Below, in pieces: positions 1 to 12,399 of a stretch of DNA of 64,000 bases. A program made the translations under genes and the position numbers. Within the stretch, counting starts at the first letter, position 1. Every line of letters starts with the position of its first letter. The DNA is from Margaritifera margaritifera. Taxonomy: Eukaryota > Mollusca > Bivalvia > Unionida > Margaritiferidae. The stretch covers positions 2,011,001 to 2,075,000 of the forward strand of contig JAQPZY010001436.1 in the NCBI GenBank assembly GCA_029931535.1, read 5' to 3'. Below the pieces are notes generated by a model. That model made no database searches, had not been told where the DNA came from, and saw only the letters and a list, made by a program, of their open reading frames with translations.

Positions 1-760
1 TGATGCAATGATGCACAGAGTCAAATCAGCCTTCCTTGTATCGATTAATTAAGTATTATGGCTTCTACCTCCAGAGTTCTGTCCACCTCCTCCTGTTCCA
101 TCATTGGCCTCATACAGAATTTCCACATCTGTTGATTTCTTAAAACCAAGAAAGACATTGTTTTGAAAGGCAGCTCCAAGACCCAAGAATCAACAAGTTT
201 TTCTTGTCACAAACTTGACTCTAATCAAATTTGAACCCAGCTTTGTACAAGGCACACACATTGGTCTTTTACACTGAAGTCCCAGCTGTTGGCAGTGAGA
301 TCGCAGGCCTGGGAATGTCTAAACCTTCCTCAGTTAACCATGCCTTGCTAGGGCTTACATAGAGATCTATTAAACATGGGGTGGGCATATAATGTACTGT
401 TCCGGAACTCTTGTTATCAACTAATTATAGTAGTTCTACTTTGATATCTTTGAAAAGAATGTTCTGTTTTTTTGTTTTATGTCTTTTATGTCCTGTCACA
501 GGATCCAACATTTTGTTGTCAAGGTCACTTCTGACTAATTTTATTTTCTGTATGATAATTAATGTTTACAAAAGCTGCTGGAGACTTCTAAATGCTTCAC
601 AGAGGTGAAATATGTTGTTGTTGATCACACTGGGTTAGTTTTGCAGGACTGGATTTATAAGGTCGTGAATGTACTCCTAATGTTATGATAGGGGAAGTAT
701 TATCAGAGAAACCTATTTTACTCTAGAAATTAAATAGCCATCGTGATCAAGGGAAGTAAC
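1..760. repeat. decayed third copy of the 5.8-kb duplicated unit
   Basis: Three blocks resemble the tandem units downstream and occur in the same order. Bases about 50-165 match about 3036-3130, 262-345 match about 4745-4815, and 620-735 match about 7395-7490. The material between them is deleted or replaced. Bases about 320-415 match the end of satellite family B, for example near 23770-23860. No gene is supported; the short open frame at 411-608 has no recognisable content. Confidence 0.6.
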
Positions 761-1640
761 TGCATTAATGTGATCACTGAATTTCTTCTGAATTGATCAT
801 TGGTTGTGGCATATCAATTTTCATGAATTTCATGGTTGCTACAAAGCACAAATTGAAAGACTCAACAAACAATGATCCTTTTTGGGAAACAATAAGACCC
901 CCACCTCCCTAATTATCCCCCCACTTTTTTCAGAAGCATCTGGGATATTGCAATCACCTCAGTCTCTTCATCATGGTGACTTTTTTTGCAGTTTTATGTT
1001 GTCTGCTTGCCAAGGTGGAAGTCAGACTTGAGTGGTATCACATAGGATTGAGGAAGTTGCACAAAATCATGTAAGTCATCAGTTGTTTCCTCTCGTGCTA
1101 GGAAGCACGATCTTGAACAAAGCCTTGGAAGTAGTAAATTCACTTGTGTATTTGATTAGTTTAGGGGTTCTTTGGAGTTTTCTCATCTCAGGGAAGTATC
1201 CTCCAACAATTTTTCTGTTTTTTTTGTAATTCTTCCTTTATCATAGGTGAATATTTTGCAATTTGATGGTCAACTTCATTATACAATATGCTTATCTGCA
1301 CCATCAGAATTGCCTTACATTATGTAGTACTTTCAGTTTCAAGTCAGTACTTGATCTGTTTATGATTCTGTCAAGTAATTGATCTGTTATTACATGTTGA
1401 AAGATAGTAATTTATGTTGGCATATTCCTTTATTAATTGCATCCCCTTCATGGTAAGTTCAGTGTGATGCTTGACTGATTTAACCTATGTATGCCATAAT
1501 TCTGCTGTCACTATTTGCATGTGTCAACAGATTGGGCAGGAATAAGTACATGGGGTACATGTAGTCCAAGGTGGCTGTAAACAATCACTTTACCAGGTTA
1601 AATTGTATGGGGTGTAATTCAGGTCATATACTTGACGTGT
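761..1640. other. intron, no gene; one dispersed repeat fragment
   Basis: I see no coding signal. Bases about 815-880 resemble 42220-42270 (a shared 'tttcatg.ttgctacaaa' core followed by similar sequence), so a piece of an unnamed dispersed repeat is present. The rest looks unique. Confidence 0.5.
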
Positions 1641-1989
1641 TTATACTGGTCTGGGGATATATGGGCTACCATCACTGCGAAACAACAAACTTGGGTGAAT
1701 GAGAGAGCCACGAAGAGCATGATCAAGGATGTAGACGCCATCAGTCTTGTCAGCAATTGGGACCATCATGAGCTTCTCACACATTGTCAATCCTACTTCT
1801 GTATTTGTCGCTGCAGAGAGAACAGATCTTCTTGGCTCTGCCTACTGGATCAGTACCAACAAGGTCCAGTGGCCCGTCAGAACCAGTAGTAGATACACCA
1901 TCAACACAAACTCTGTACAAGCTAAGGTGGTCTTTCCTGGGATGACAGTACTGAACTTTGGCACCAAGCACCAACCATTGCAGGCCACA

Positions 1990-2590
1990 TCCTTGACCTA
2001 CCTCTGACTTCTTGGACTGGGTACAGTGAATTATATTCCTGGTATACCCAGTTATGGCTTCAATGACACAGATATCGTCCAGTAGCCAGTCAGTACCACC
2101 CTGGTATGGTGGCTTTACTAGACTATCTCGGGACATTCCATCACTTCATGTAGACTGTACTACTGACTGGTGATCATTCTCTTGATAGCCAGTAGCAGAC
2201 TTAAGAACCATAAGTCAACATGTTCCAGATCACATCTCCAGCTCTGGCATTGCCTTGACCATTGCCATCTACCACATGAACTCAGTATAGTGGTCTACTT
2301 TTCCAGTATACCCAGTCCACAGTGCTACAGCCAGAGCATTCCATCATAGTAAAGTAGCTCATGTGAACCATTCCTGGACATTCCTTCACCTCAATACAGA
2401 GACACAGGTACTGACTGATAATCAAGTTCCTCGATAGCTGGTACCAGACTTGGGCACCATAAATAAGCTGGTCCCAGATCATGCCTCCAGCTCGGGCATG
2501 GCCTTGATCTATGCCATCTACCACCAGGACCAGGTACAGTCATCTGTCTTCTCAGGATACCCAGTCCCAATCGCAAAACACAGCATCCAG
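1990..2590. repeat. degenerate tandem repeat, about 250-bp period
   Basis: A block containing 'atacccagt' recurs near 2043, 2309 and 2558. The segment from about 2132 (gggacattccatcac) is repeated from about 2377 (tggacattccttcacc), including the downstream 'gccatctaccac'. Two and a half diverged units are visible. Overlapping open frames on both strands here follow from the repeat and show no known domain. Confidence 0.55.
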
Positions 2591-3214
2591 CACCTGGTCA
2601 TGCCTTGTCCAGCCCTGACTCTGTCATAGAATCCCAGCATAAACTGCACCAGATTTGGGGAACCTTTCTTCCACACTATCCAGTACAGGACCAATGGAAG
2701 CATCATGGACTGGCAATGGACAGGTCTATCACTGATACTGCTTCTGTTGAGATACTGGCTACAGTGACTCTTTTTTCCTCTACCAGGTACCTGCTCAGGA
2801 CATTTGGCAACACTCAAAAGAATGCCTGAAGATCACCCTGTCCCAGCATGGACACACTCCCAGTTTTGTTTACCATCCCCTACACCCTGCTTCACCAGTT
2901 TATCACTACCTTCACAAGAGGTTAGCTTGCCAACCCACTAATTCGAGCTCAAGAACACATGCTCACAAGCACCATCTTCCTTGATACAACATTGTCCAGG
3001 GAAGACCCACACTTCTCTGCATCGACCAAAATAGTCTTTTTACCTCCATCTCCTCCTGTTCCATCAAAGGCTTCTTTCAGAATTCCTGCATCAGTTGATT
3101 TCTTTTAAAAAAACAACAAAAGAACATTTTTTTTGTCACCCCTCCTTTTTTCAAAAAGTGGAGGGACATAGACACTATCTCTCCATCCATCCATCCATTA
3201 CACTATAGTGTCTG

Positions 3215-4480
3215 CTGTATAACTTTAAAACCATGTGCAATTACGGGTTGAAACTTGGGATACTGGTACATCACCATTAGAAGGTGTGTCACCTTCCTCA
3301 TTGTGGGTCCTATCTTCAAGATCAAGGTCATGGTTCAGTTTTATGTTTTTCCTCCACTTTCCTTTCCACTCTATAACTTTCAAGCCATTTGAGAATGAGG
3401 GATGAAACTTGGTACATTTTATATCATCATTAGGCATTTCATGAGCCACATTGGTTCCAATCTATAACTTGAGAGCTGTTTGTGATTAAATCATGAAAAA
3501 TAGTATACATGTACATCATCAATAGAAGGTGTGTCATATACCATATTGGAGGTCCTATTTTCAAGGTGAGGGTCACTGCTCAGTATTTTGAAGTTTTCCA
3601 TCACACTTTCCATTCCACTCAATAGCATTTGAACTGTTTGACATCAAGGAATGAAAGTTGGTATAGTTATAGATCATCATTAGAAGGTGTATTGTGTACT
3701 ATATTGTTAGTCATGTCTTCAGGGTTATAGTCACAGGTCAGTATTTCATGTTTTTCATCTCATTTCACTATATAACTTTTGACCTCTTCAGCTTTAGGAA
3801 TGAAACTTGGTATGTTTATACATTATTGTTAGAATCTGTCATGTACCACAATGCGGGTCGTACCTTCAGTTTCATGGTTATGTGTCAGTATTTTAAGTTT
3901 GAATCACTCTTTCCTTTACACTCTAAACTTTAGACCATTTCAGATTTAGGGATGAAACTGGGTACACTTATACATTATCATTAGAAACTGTCACATACAA
4001 CATTTTGGGTCATATTTTCGCAGTCATCGTCATGGGTCAGTATTTTTAATTTTTCCATCACACTTTCCTTTCCTCTCTACAATCTAAGAGCCATTTGAGA
4101 TCCAGAGATGAAAACTGGTGTACTTATACATGATCATTAGCGGATGTGTCACATACCACATTGGGGGTCCTATCTTAAGATAGAGGTCATGTGTCAGTAA
4201 TTTAAGTTTTCCTTCATACTTTCCTTTTCATTCTATATTTTAGTCCTTTCTTCAAAGTCAAGGTCACAGGTGTACATTTTGTTGTTGCTTTTGGTTTTGC
4301 TTTATATCTTCGAAGCAGTTTGAGTTTCAGGGATGAACTGTGGTACACTTATGTTTTCTATTTCATATTATCACAATAAAAGTTTTATCTTCAAAGTCAA
4401 GGTTACTGATCAATTTCTTCCCATTTCTGTACTTTTACTCAAATGTCCTTTGAGACAGAGACATGAAACTTGGTTACTTT
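3215..4480 (+). repeat. satellite family A array (copy in unit 1)
   Basis: About eight diverged monomers of roughly 135-165 bp. Each contains a version of 'gatgaaacttggtac', then 'catcattagaaggtgtgtc', 'cacattgggggtcctatc' and 'ttcaaggtcaaggtcac', then a T-rich 'ttttccatcacactttcc'. The same family recurs at 10585-11900, 28340-28683 and 29935-30400. Short open frames inside it are not genes. Confidence 0.85.
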
Positions 4481-5009
4481 CCATATGTGCTTATTAACTC
4501 TACATCTCTGTCACAAGGGTCACAGCCAGATTTCATCACTGTATACTTTTGATGATCTCTCCACAGTAGGTTGGGGGAAAAATTTCCTGAATTTCCTTGT
4601 TTAAAACAGCTTCTACAGTCTGGTCAAGCTGCTGACATATTGCACTACTTTAAAAGGCTACTTTAAGAGTGAAGCATCAACAGGCATTTTCTTTTCACAG
4701 TGGCAACTCCCATAAACTTTCACTAAGCTGTTTAAAGTCAAACACCCATCTTTTACACTGAAGTTCTAGCTGTCATCAAAAACATCACATGCCTGGGAAT
4801 GTCGAATTCTTCCTCTTTGTGAATAGACTTGAATCTCTTTGATATGCAATGCCTGATTTGCAGGGTCATAATTATTGTCTTTAATTGGTCTTGATGGTTC
4901 TATTATGGCGACCTGAACATAGTTTAGATCCCTTCTATTTCTTGGAGTCAGTCTCACATTTGGCTGATATATTTGATTGTGCCGCCCATTCATTCTCTAA
5001 TCCCATGGC

Positions 5010-6110
5010 TGAATCCATTAAGCTCTAGCTCAATGAAAGAGATGCATTCCATGGCCATCCTCAGACCACACCCTGTATCTTCCAACCTCTTATTTTATGG
5101 CCAAATAGAGGAGACCAGAAAATAGGCTGCCAAAGGATCCAACCTTATCCCAGTACAGCGACCCAAGACATAATATGGGGAGAGAACTCTTGAAGAATCA
5201 TATCCTAGCTCTTTGCCTCTAGGGTCTTATTAAGCTCATAAACCCTCATGCCCTGCACTGCTGGTTCACACATAAACCACCCCACCCCAATCACCCTCTT
5301 CTTCAGTAGCCACAGAAACTTTGCACATCAGATCCAGTTAGGTAGGTTTCAGATTATATGATGTTCCATCTCAGCCAGTGAAAGGACCTCCTCTGTTCCA
5401 TGGTGGGTATCTTGCTGGATGATCAATCACCAGACATCACAATCTGCATGGATGCCAGCACAAGTAGCCACTGCCCATCTCATGCCCTCCTTCCATGTAT
5501 GCATTGTTTGGCCCCTTTATTAGTTGTCCACGCATATCAACCTCCTGGAGAAGGCCATTTCAAATGCCTTTAGATCATGGCAGGAGATGTTATCTGGAAA
5601 AGGGTACTCTCATTCTTCTTCTTATCTCGACAGTTGTCTAGTACTTTAGAAAACAAGAGAGAACCCAGTCCCCAGACCTCTGCTTTCCCATTTGGGATTT
5701 TCTAAAGTATATTGACAAATCTACATTCAGGTCTGTAACATACCAGGCATGCTCAAGTTCCCACTTGATTCGCCATCCTGACAGAATCAGCCAATCCACA
5801 CAACATGTTCCTTACACCCCTTAGTTTTCAGTCAAATCTGTACCCACTGCGGTTGTTCCTTGTGATCCTTCTTTTGCTGAAGTGGAATGCCAACACTCTG
5901 ATCCTTGTCTCACCAGCAGAAGATCCGAAAGGCAGGGTAGCCAATGTTCTTTTCCTGAATTGAAATGGTTTTACTAAAGACACCATTCCCAGTACCCCTC
6001 GGATTCACAAAGTCTTGCAGAAGTGAGGAAATCTGAGTGCTTACTAATCCTGACGACTCACCTGAAGCGGAAAGCATAATGGAGTAGCTACCTCAGTCTA
6101 ACATCAGAGA
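5010..6110 (+). pseudogene. DIRS-like retrotransposon pol remnant (unit 1)
   Basis: Translated in shifting + frames, this stretch keeps traces of the RNase H-like part of a DIRS1-type polyprotein. A THINLLEKA segment near 5530-5560 corresponds to the conserved HIN-LEL-A block, followed by a W-Q-E-M-L-S-G-K segment near 5580-5600. Near 5880-5950 a WNANTLILVSPAEDPK-like segment matches the block DIRS elements carry after RNase H. Frameshifts and stops are frequent, and about 180 bp present in unit 2 is missing. No terminal structure or recombinase can be assigned. The RNase H/linker assignment rests on motif order rather than on an alignment. Confidence 0.65.
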
Positions 6111-6329
6111 TTCTCAGGAATCAAACATGAATGCATGTTTCTATATGAAACCAGAGGTGTTGAATCTGCATGCTTGAGTCATATCAAACAAGCCGTCAGG
6201 AAAAATCACTTTATGAAAAAGTGGAGGGGAGAAGAATTGCTTGAGCAAGACAGTCCACCACTTGGGAAGTCTATAAGGGAAAGTGAACCGTTTTTCCCCA
6301 TCGATGTGTGTAGAGAACATCTCCCATAG

Positions 6330-6460
6330 AATTTGATACCCTCCCAGGCCAGCCCACATTAGCTGCCTCGGTGCTTTCTTGGAAAAGGCACTTAGCTGCC
6401 ATTTCCTCAACATGACATAGCTATTATTCTGTTGCCATTAAACACCAACCAACCAACCAA
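6330..6460 (+). repeat. 3' portion of a tRNA-type SINE (unit 1)
   Basis: The segment contains 'ttggaaaaggcacttagctg', 'atgacatagctattattctg' and 'ttgccattaaacaccaac', then a CAAC-rich tail. It matches the central and 3' domains of the SINE at 44719-44914 read on its own strand. A tRNA-like head cannot be recognised. It was duplicated with the unit and recurs at 13935-14065. Confidence 0.6.
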
Positions 6461-7949
6461 CAAACATATCTTCTTTAATGTCTTAGTACCACAAAAATAT
6501 GCTCTCCAAGAAGAAGCTAGGTCTCATCACAATCAAAGGCTACTGTTCCATGAACTTGGATATGTTTCACCCTCATGAAAGCAGGATATAGGCCATACCA
6601 TAACAAAGACCTCTCCACTCATCTTGAGAATTTAGATTTGTCTTGAAAATGAGGTCTTTGGTATTCTTATGTATATCAGCTAATGAGGTTAGAGTCATCG
6701 TCACTAGCATAGCATTCAAGTGCAACTGCTCCCTAAGTAACATTTAAGTCATGGGATGGGATCAGAGATGGCATTCTCAAGCTCTTACCTCAAAGACCGT
6801 TCATCCTAAAGTAGTCAATTTGAACGGGGGTGTGGGGGTGTGGGATCTACCAGCATTACAACAGGCTACCTTTTCAAGTCATTCAGCAGTTTCATGCAGT
6901 GCAAGTTACCCTACTTCTGCTGGATTTGTGGGAGTGACAACTTTTTCTCTGAACCACATCCATTCAAAACCATGTGCTGACCCAATTCTCACATGAAACC
7001 TGAAGCTGCCTCATGTACATTAGGAGAAAAGAGACAGAATCAATTTGGGCATTAGGGGATATATCTCTATCCTCCTTTTACCTATTCTCCTAATATATTA
7101 TGATCGATTTAATTAACATATCTGAAGAACCAGTTTTTAGAATAAAATATGATTCTTTGATAATGCTTACCGAATCATTATACTGGCACAACCTCCCAAA
7201 CGCTCCCACACAGTTACATCCATGGAAGAGTGTATACACAGCTGCTCCAGTAGTAACTAACGATGGACACATTTAGTACCAGTCCTCTGTCCATGTGAAG
7301 ACAAGTCTAGTCTGACTTCCACTTTGGCAATCAGATGACCTTTTAGCACTTTTGTAGCTAAAACAAGCCAAAAAACATAAAGAACATCTTTTTTAGTTTG
7401 GGAGGGCTGGATGTGCAAGATAGTGGATGTACTCCTTATGTATTATGATAGGGTAAGTATTAATGAAGAAACATATTTTACTCCAAAAATTGGAGTGGAC
7501 TCTGCCCCATGTAAATATTCCACTGGAAATTCAAATCGAGAGGTAATTCTTTTCAATCTCTTTCATTGTGTTTTTTTGCTTTTAAGTAAATAAGGGGTGA
7601 AAGCAAGTTAGCCCCCCAAAAAGGACACAAGAATCATCTCCATTTTGTTAAGTTAAAATTTCTTATATATTTGGCATTTGCTTGACCTAGAAAATGTCAG
7701 AATAATATTATTATAAGCATCGCTTGCATAAAATTGAAAAATACAGCTAATGCCTTGTGACACAGTCTTTAGGGATGGATGATTCTTTGTCTGGCTCTTA
7801 AACTTGTGGTTTGTTACATCTATGACTCCATGAAAATTGGTAGCTGAGGAATAAAAGTGAATGAAAACTATTTCATTTTGTTGATCCAAATTTTGTTTTA
7901 ATATGACATCCTGAGTGGGAATTATTTATGGGAAATCATTCAGATTCAA

Positions 7950-8460
7950 CCTGTTTGTTGTCTTGCCTGTGTTAGCAAGATGGTGACATCATCATTGCCA
8001 ATCATGTTGTCTTGTGTTTGCAACCATGTTGTCTTCCCTGTGTCAGCAAGATGGTGACATCATCATTGACAACCATGTTGTCTTCCTTGTGTTAGCAAGA
8101 TGGTGATGTCATCATTGCCAACCATGTTGTCTTACCTGTGTTAGCAAGATGGTGACATCATCATTGCCAACCATGTTGTCTTACCTGTGTTAGCAAGATG
8201 GTGACATCATTATTACCAACCATGTTGTCTTACCTGTGTTTGCAACCATGTTGTCTTACCTGTATTAGCAAGATGGTGACATCATTATTACCAACCATGT
8301 TGTGTTGCCTGTGTTTGCAACCATGTTGTCTCACCTGTGTTAGCAAGATGGTGACATCATTATTACCAACCATGTTGTGTTACCTGTGTTTGCAACTATG
8401 TTGTCTTACCTGTATTAGCAAGATGGTGACATCATCATTACCAACCATGTTGAAGTTTGA
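7950..8460 (+). repeat. 49-bp minisatellite with 26-bp inserts (expanded allele)
   Basis: The unit reads 'tgttgtcttacctgtgttag' then 'caagatggtgacatcatcat' then 'tgccaacca' (49 bp). From about 8200 it alternates with a 26-bp half unit ending 'tgtttgcaacca', giving a 75-bp compound unit. Because 75 is divisible by three, an 88-codon frame stays open at 8198-8464; it is a repeat artefact. Unit 2 has a much shorter array at 15536-15715. Confidence 0.9.
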
Positions 8461-8729
8461 TTAGGGTTGATTAGGAACCTTTCTTCCACACTATCCGGTA
8501 CAGGACCAATGGAAGCATCATGGACTGGCAATGGACAGGTCTGTCACTGATACTGCTTCTGTTGAGACCTAATACTGGCTACAGTGACTCTTTTTTCCTT
8601 TGCCGGGTACCTGCCTAAGCCCATTTGGCAACACTCAAAAGAATGCCTGAAGATCACCCTGTCCCAGCAAAAACACACTCCCAGTTTTGTTCACCATCTC
8701 CTACACCATGCTTCACCAGTTTATTACTA

Positions 8730-10280
8730 CCGTATATACTCGACTATATTTAGGGCTGCAAAAAGTGAATTTCTCTTTGACCCTCCTCTAAGTCGGGGTG
8801 TATTTTGCAAGTCAGATCTGTCTGAAGGGGTAACTTCTTAGTGAGTCAGAAATGCACTTTGGAAATATAAACAAGCCAAACTGGATAGATAGATAAGAAA
8901 AATAAAGACTAAACCAGTGTAAAATACAATTATATTATTGAGTTAAATATGTCACAAATAAATTGACAACTTAAGATTTTTCCATCTTTGTGTAATAAAG
9001 TCCATTGAAATCCATAATGCTTGACATTTTAAATCCATTTATATGATAAATCCACGAATTCAATTATAAGTCACATACCGATATAAAAATAGAAGATCAG
9101 AATGATCCGATACACAATATCCCGTAATATGTTAATTCCACACGTCATACAAATAAACAATGAAAGTTAAGTCCACTTTTTTGATTCACGGTATCCTATA
9201 AATGTCACTATCTAATGTCATCTGGTACAAAGTCCAAGAATTAATCCTCATTGTTTGATAAAGTTCTGAAATCCTACATTGTCGTCTAGTCATTGTAAAT
9301 CGTCGTCGTCTAGTCATCGTAAATCTCATCCAACTCCGATTCCTCTGCTTTACTGTCATATGTGGGAGGTTATGCAGAGACTGAGCTTGGGTTCTGTAAG
9401 TAACACTTTGATCATAAAGTCAGAAATCTATTAAAGACTGCAACTGAACACATGTCAATTGTGTGGCAAGATCACAGGGAGTTCAATAACCACCCTCTGT
9501 TACTTGGCACTGAACAAGTATCAAACTCGCAGCTTGATGAAAGGGTTGTCACATGGGAAAACAAAGAGTGTGGTGCCTTTACAAGCAAAGGGATGAAGGT
9601 CAAAGTATATGCACAGGAAGTCGTAGAACTCTACTTGGCACTGAACAAGTATTAGATTCGCGGTTCAATCAAACAGATTGTCAACTTGAAAACAAAGTGA
9701 GTGGCTTTACAAGCCAAAGGCTTATCGGCCTACGTGCACTGGCAGATAACTTGGGAAATATCACTTGGGAATTAAATCTGACTTGTGGAAAAGGCAAATA
9801 CAAATTAATTCAACACTTTTATTGCATCAAGCACAGTCTTTATACAGCAAAACACAAATATTAATACAAATACAGGTTGTTCGGACTGGCATGAAAATAG
9901 AAGCAATATACTTACTAGTAAACACCCATGATAAACATTGACGGACACTTCATTTTGCGGTAGGTAGTATTTAATTTACCGGTAATATTTTCAAATTATT
10001 AAAATCCAAATAACTGTAGATACATGTATTGTGTAATGAATACCGTCATGAAATGGATAAGCATAGTGCATACCATATAAGCATTACTGCATAGGAATAG
10101 TGGCATGAAAATGTGAAAATATACGAATTGACAGTATTTTTATGTACTGCAAACATCTAGAGTTTCCAACATTACCCCAAGATTTATATTTTTTTTAATG
10201 TCGTGCTTATTAGACGACCCCTACTCTGCATGAATAGAATTTTAAATAAAAAACCTCGACTTATAAGCGAGTATACACGG
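8730..10280. mobile_element. 1551-bp non-autonomous DNA element, TA target site
   Basis: The termini are inverted copies: CCGTATATACTCG at 8730 and CGAGTATACACGG ending at 10280, with one mismatch. TA dinucleotides flank it at 8728-8729 and 10281-10282. Unit 1 of the tandem duplication holds the uninterrupted site (tatcactaccttcacaag, about 2900-2920), which proves insertion and fixes both ends. No transposase is recognisable; short open frames at 9452-9864 have no known domain. The TA target suggests a Tc1/mariner/pogo-type source, but that is inference. Confidence 0.88.
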
Positions 10281-10584
10281 TACCTTCACAAGAGGTTAGC
10301 TTGCCATCCCACTAATTCGAGTTCAAGAACACATGCTCACAAGCACCATCTTCCTTGATACAACATTTTCCAGGGAAGACCCATTCTTCTCTGCATCAAC
10401 CAAAATAGTCTTCTGGCCTCCATCTCCTCCTGTTCCATCAAAGGCCTCATACAGAATTCCTGCATCAGTTGATCTCTTTAAAAAAACGACAAAAGACCAG
10501 CTTTTTTGTCACCCCTTCTTTTCTCAAAAAGTTGAGGGACATAGACACTATCTCTCCATCCATCCATCCATTACACTATAGTGT

Positions 10585-11900
10585 CTGCTGTATAACTTCA
10601 AAAACATTTGCAATTACAGGTTGAAACTTGGTATACTGGTACATCAGCATTAGAATGTGTGTCACATTCCGTTTTGTGGGTTCTGTCTTCAAGATCAAGA
10701 TCAAGGCCATGGTTCAGTGTTTTATGTTTATTCTCCACTTTCTTTTCCACCCTATAACTTTCAAGCCATTTGAGAATAAGGGATGAAACTTGGTACATTC
10801 TATATCATCAATAGGTGTTTCATGAGCTGCATTGTTTCTAATATATAACTTTAGATCTGTTTGTGATTAAATCATGAAAAATAGTATACATGTATATCAT
10901 CAATAGAAGGTGTGCCATATACCATATTGGAGGTCCTATTTTCAAGGTGAGGGTCACTGCTCAGTATTTATAAGTGTTCCATCACACGTTTCTTTCCACT
11001 CAATAACATTTGAACTGTTTGACATCAAGGAATGAAAGTTGGTATAGTTATAGATCATCATTAGAAGGTGTATTGTGTACTACATTGTTAGTCATATCTT
11101 TAGGGTTAAGGTCACAGGTCAGTATTTTATGTTTTCCATCTCACTTTCTTTTTCACTATAACTTTAGACCCCATCAACTTTAGGAATGAAACTTGGTATG
11201 TTTTTACATTATTGTTCGAATCTGTCAAGTACGATGATGATGGTCGTATTTTCAGTTTTATGGTCATGTGTCAGTATTTTAAGTTTTAATCACACTTTCC
11301 TTTCCACTATTAACTTTAGACCATTTCAGACTTAGGGATGAAACTTGGTGTCTTTATACATTATCATTAGAAACTGTCACATACAACATTTTTGGTCATA
11401 TTTTCACAGTCGTCATCATGGGTCAGTATGTTTTATATTTCCAACACTTCCTTTCCTCTCTATAATTTAAGAGCTGTTTGAGATCCAGAGATGAAAATTG
11501 GTATACTTATACATCATCATTAGCAGATGTGTCACATACCACATTGGGGATCCTATCTTAAGATAGAGGTCATGTGTCAGTGTTTTAAGTTTTCCTTTAT
11601 ACTTTCCTTTTCATTTTATAACATTAGTCCTTTCTTCAAAGTCAAGGTCACAGGTGTGCATTTTGTTTTTTTTGCTTCTGTTTCTGCTATATATTTTAGA
11701 AGCAGTTTGAGGTTCAGGGATGAACTGTGGTACACTAATGTTCTCTATTTAATGGTATTTCATATTATCACAGTTAAAGTTTTATCTTTAAGGTCAAGAT
11801 TGCTGATCAATTTCTTCCCATTTCTGTACTTTTACTCAAATGTCTTTTGAGACAGAGACATTAAACTTGGTTACTTTCCATATATGCCTAGTAACTCTAC
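10585..11900 (+). repeat. satellite family A array (copy in unit 2)
   Basis: Counterpart of 3215-4480 with the same monomer order and scattered substitutions. It contains the half-site TCAAGGTCA at 11642-11650, as unit 1 does at 4258-4266. Confidence 0.85.
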
Positions 11901-12399
11901 ATCTCTGTCACAAGGGTCACAGCCAGATTTCATCATTGTATACTTTTGGTGATCTCTCCACAGTAGGTTGGGGAAAACGTTTCCTGAATTTCCTTGTTTA
12001 AAACAGCTTCTACAGTCTTGTCATGCTGCTGTCAGACATATTGCACTACTTTAAAAGGCTACTTTAAGAGTGAAGCATCAACAGGCATTTTCTTTTCACA
12101 GTGACAACTCCCATAAACTTTCACTCAGCTGTTTAAAGCCACACACCCATCTTTTACACTGAAGTTCCAGCTGTCACCAAAAACATCACAGGCCTGGGAA
12201 TGTTGAATCCTTCCTCTTTGTGAATTGACTGGAAACTCTTTTTGATATGCATCAACTGATTAGCAGGGTCATAATGATTGTCTTTACTTGGTCTTGATGG
12301 TTCTATTTTAGCAACCTGAGCATAATTTAGATCCCTTCTATTTCCTGGAGTCAGTTTCACATTTGGCTCATATATTTAATTGTACCGCCCATTCATTCT

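Larger units (their letters stand above)
2659..8473. repeat. tandem segmental duplication, unit 1
   Basis: This 5.8-kb block is repeated in direct orientation from 8474. Both units start with 'ggaacctttcttcc' and end in the 49-bp minisatellite followed by 'ccatgttgaagttt'. By eye most 60-base lines differ at only a few positions. Order inside: unrecognised segment (2659-3180), satellite A, unrecognised segment, DIRS-like pol remnant, SINE 3' part, AT-rich segment, minisatellite. Unit 1 lacks about 180 bp that unit 2 has near 12590-12770. The duplication lies in the GLG1 intron upstream of the first exon seen here. Confidence 0.9.

Noticed and set aside
1632..2829. Several overlapping frames of 60-120 codons on both strands
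   Set aside because: They lie in a degenerate 250-bp repeat and the start of the duplicated unit; no domain, consistent splice sites or codon signal was seen.
3225..3449. Short minus-strand frames in satellite A, also at 10598-10798 and 28438-28623
   Set aside because: Translations of satellite monomers that resemble each other because the DNA is repeated.
8198..8464. 88-codon open frame over the minisatellite
   Set aside because: The 49+26-bp compound unit is 75 bp, a multiple of three, which keeps any frame open; the array in unit 2 lacks the frame.
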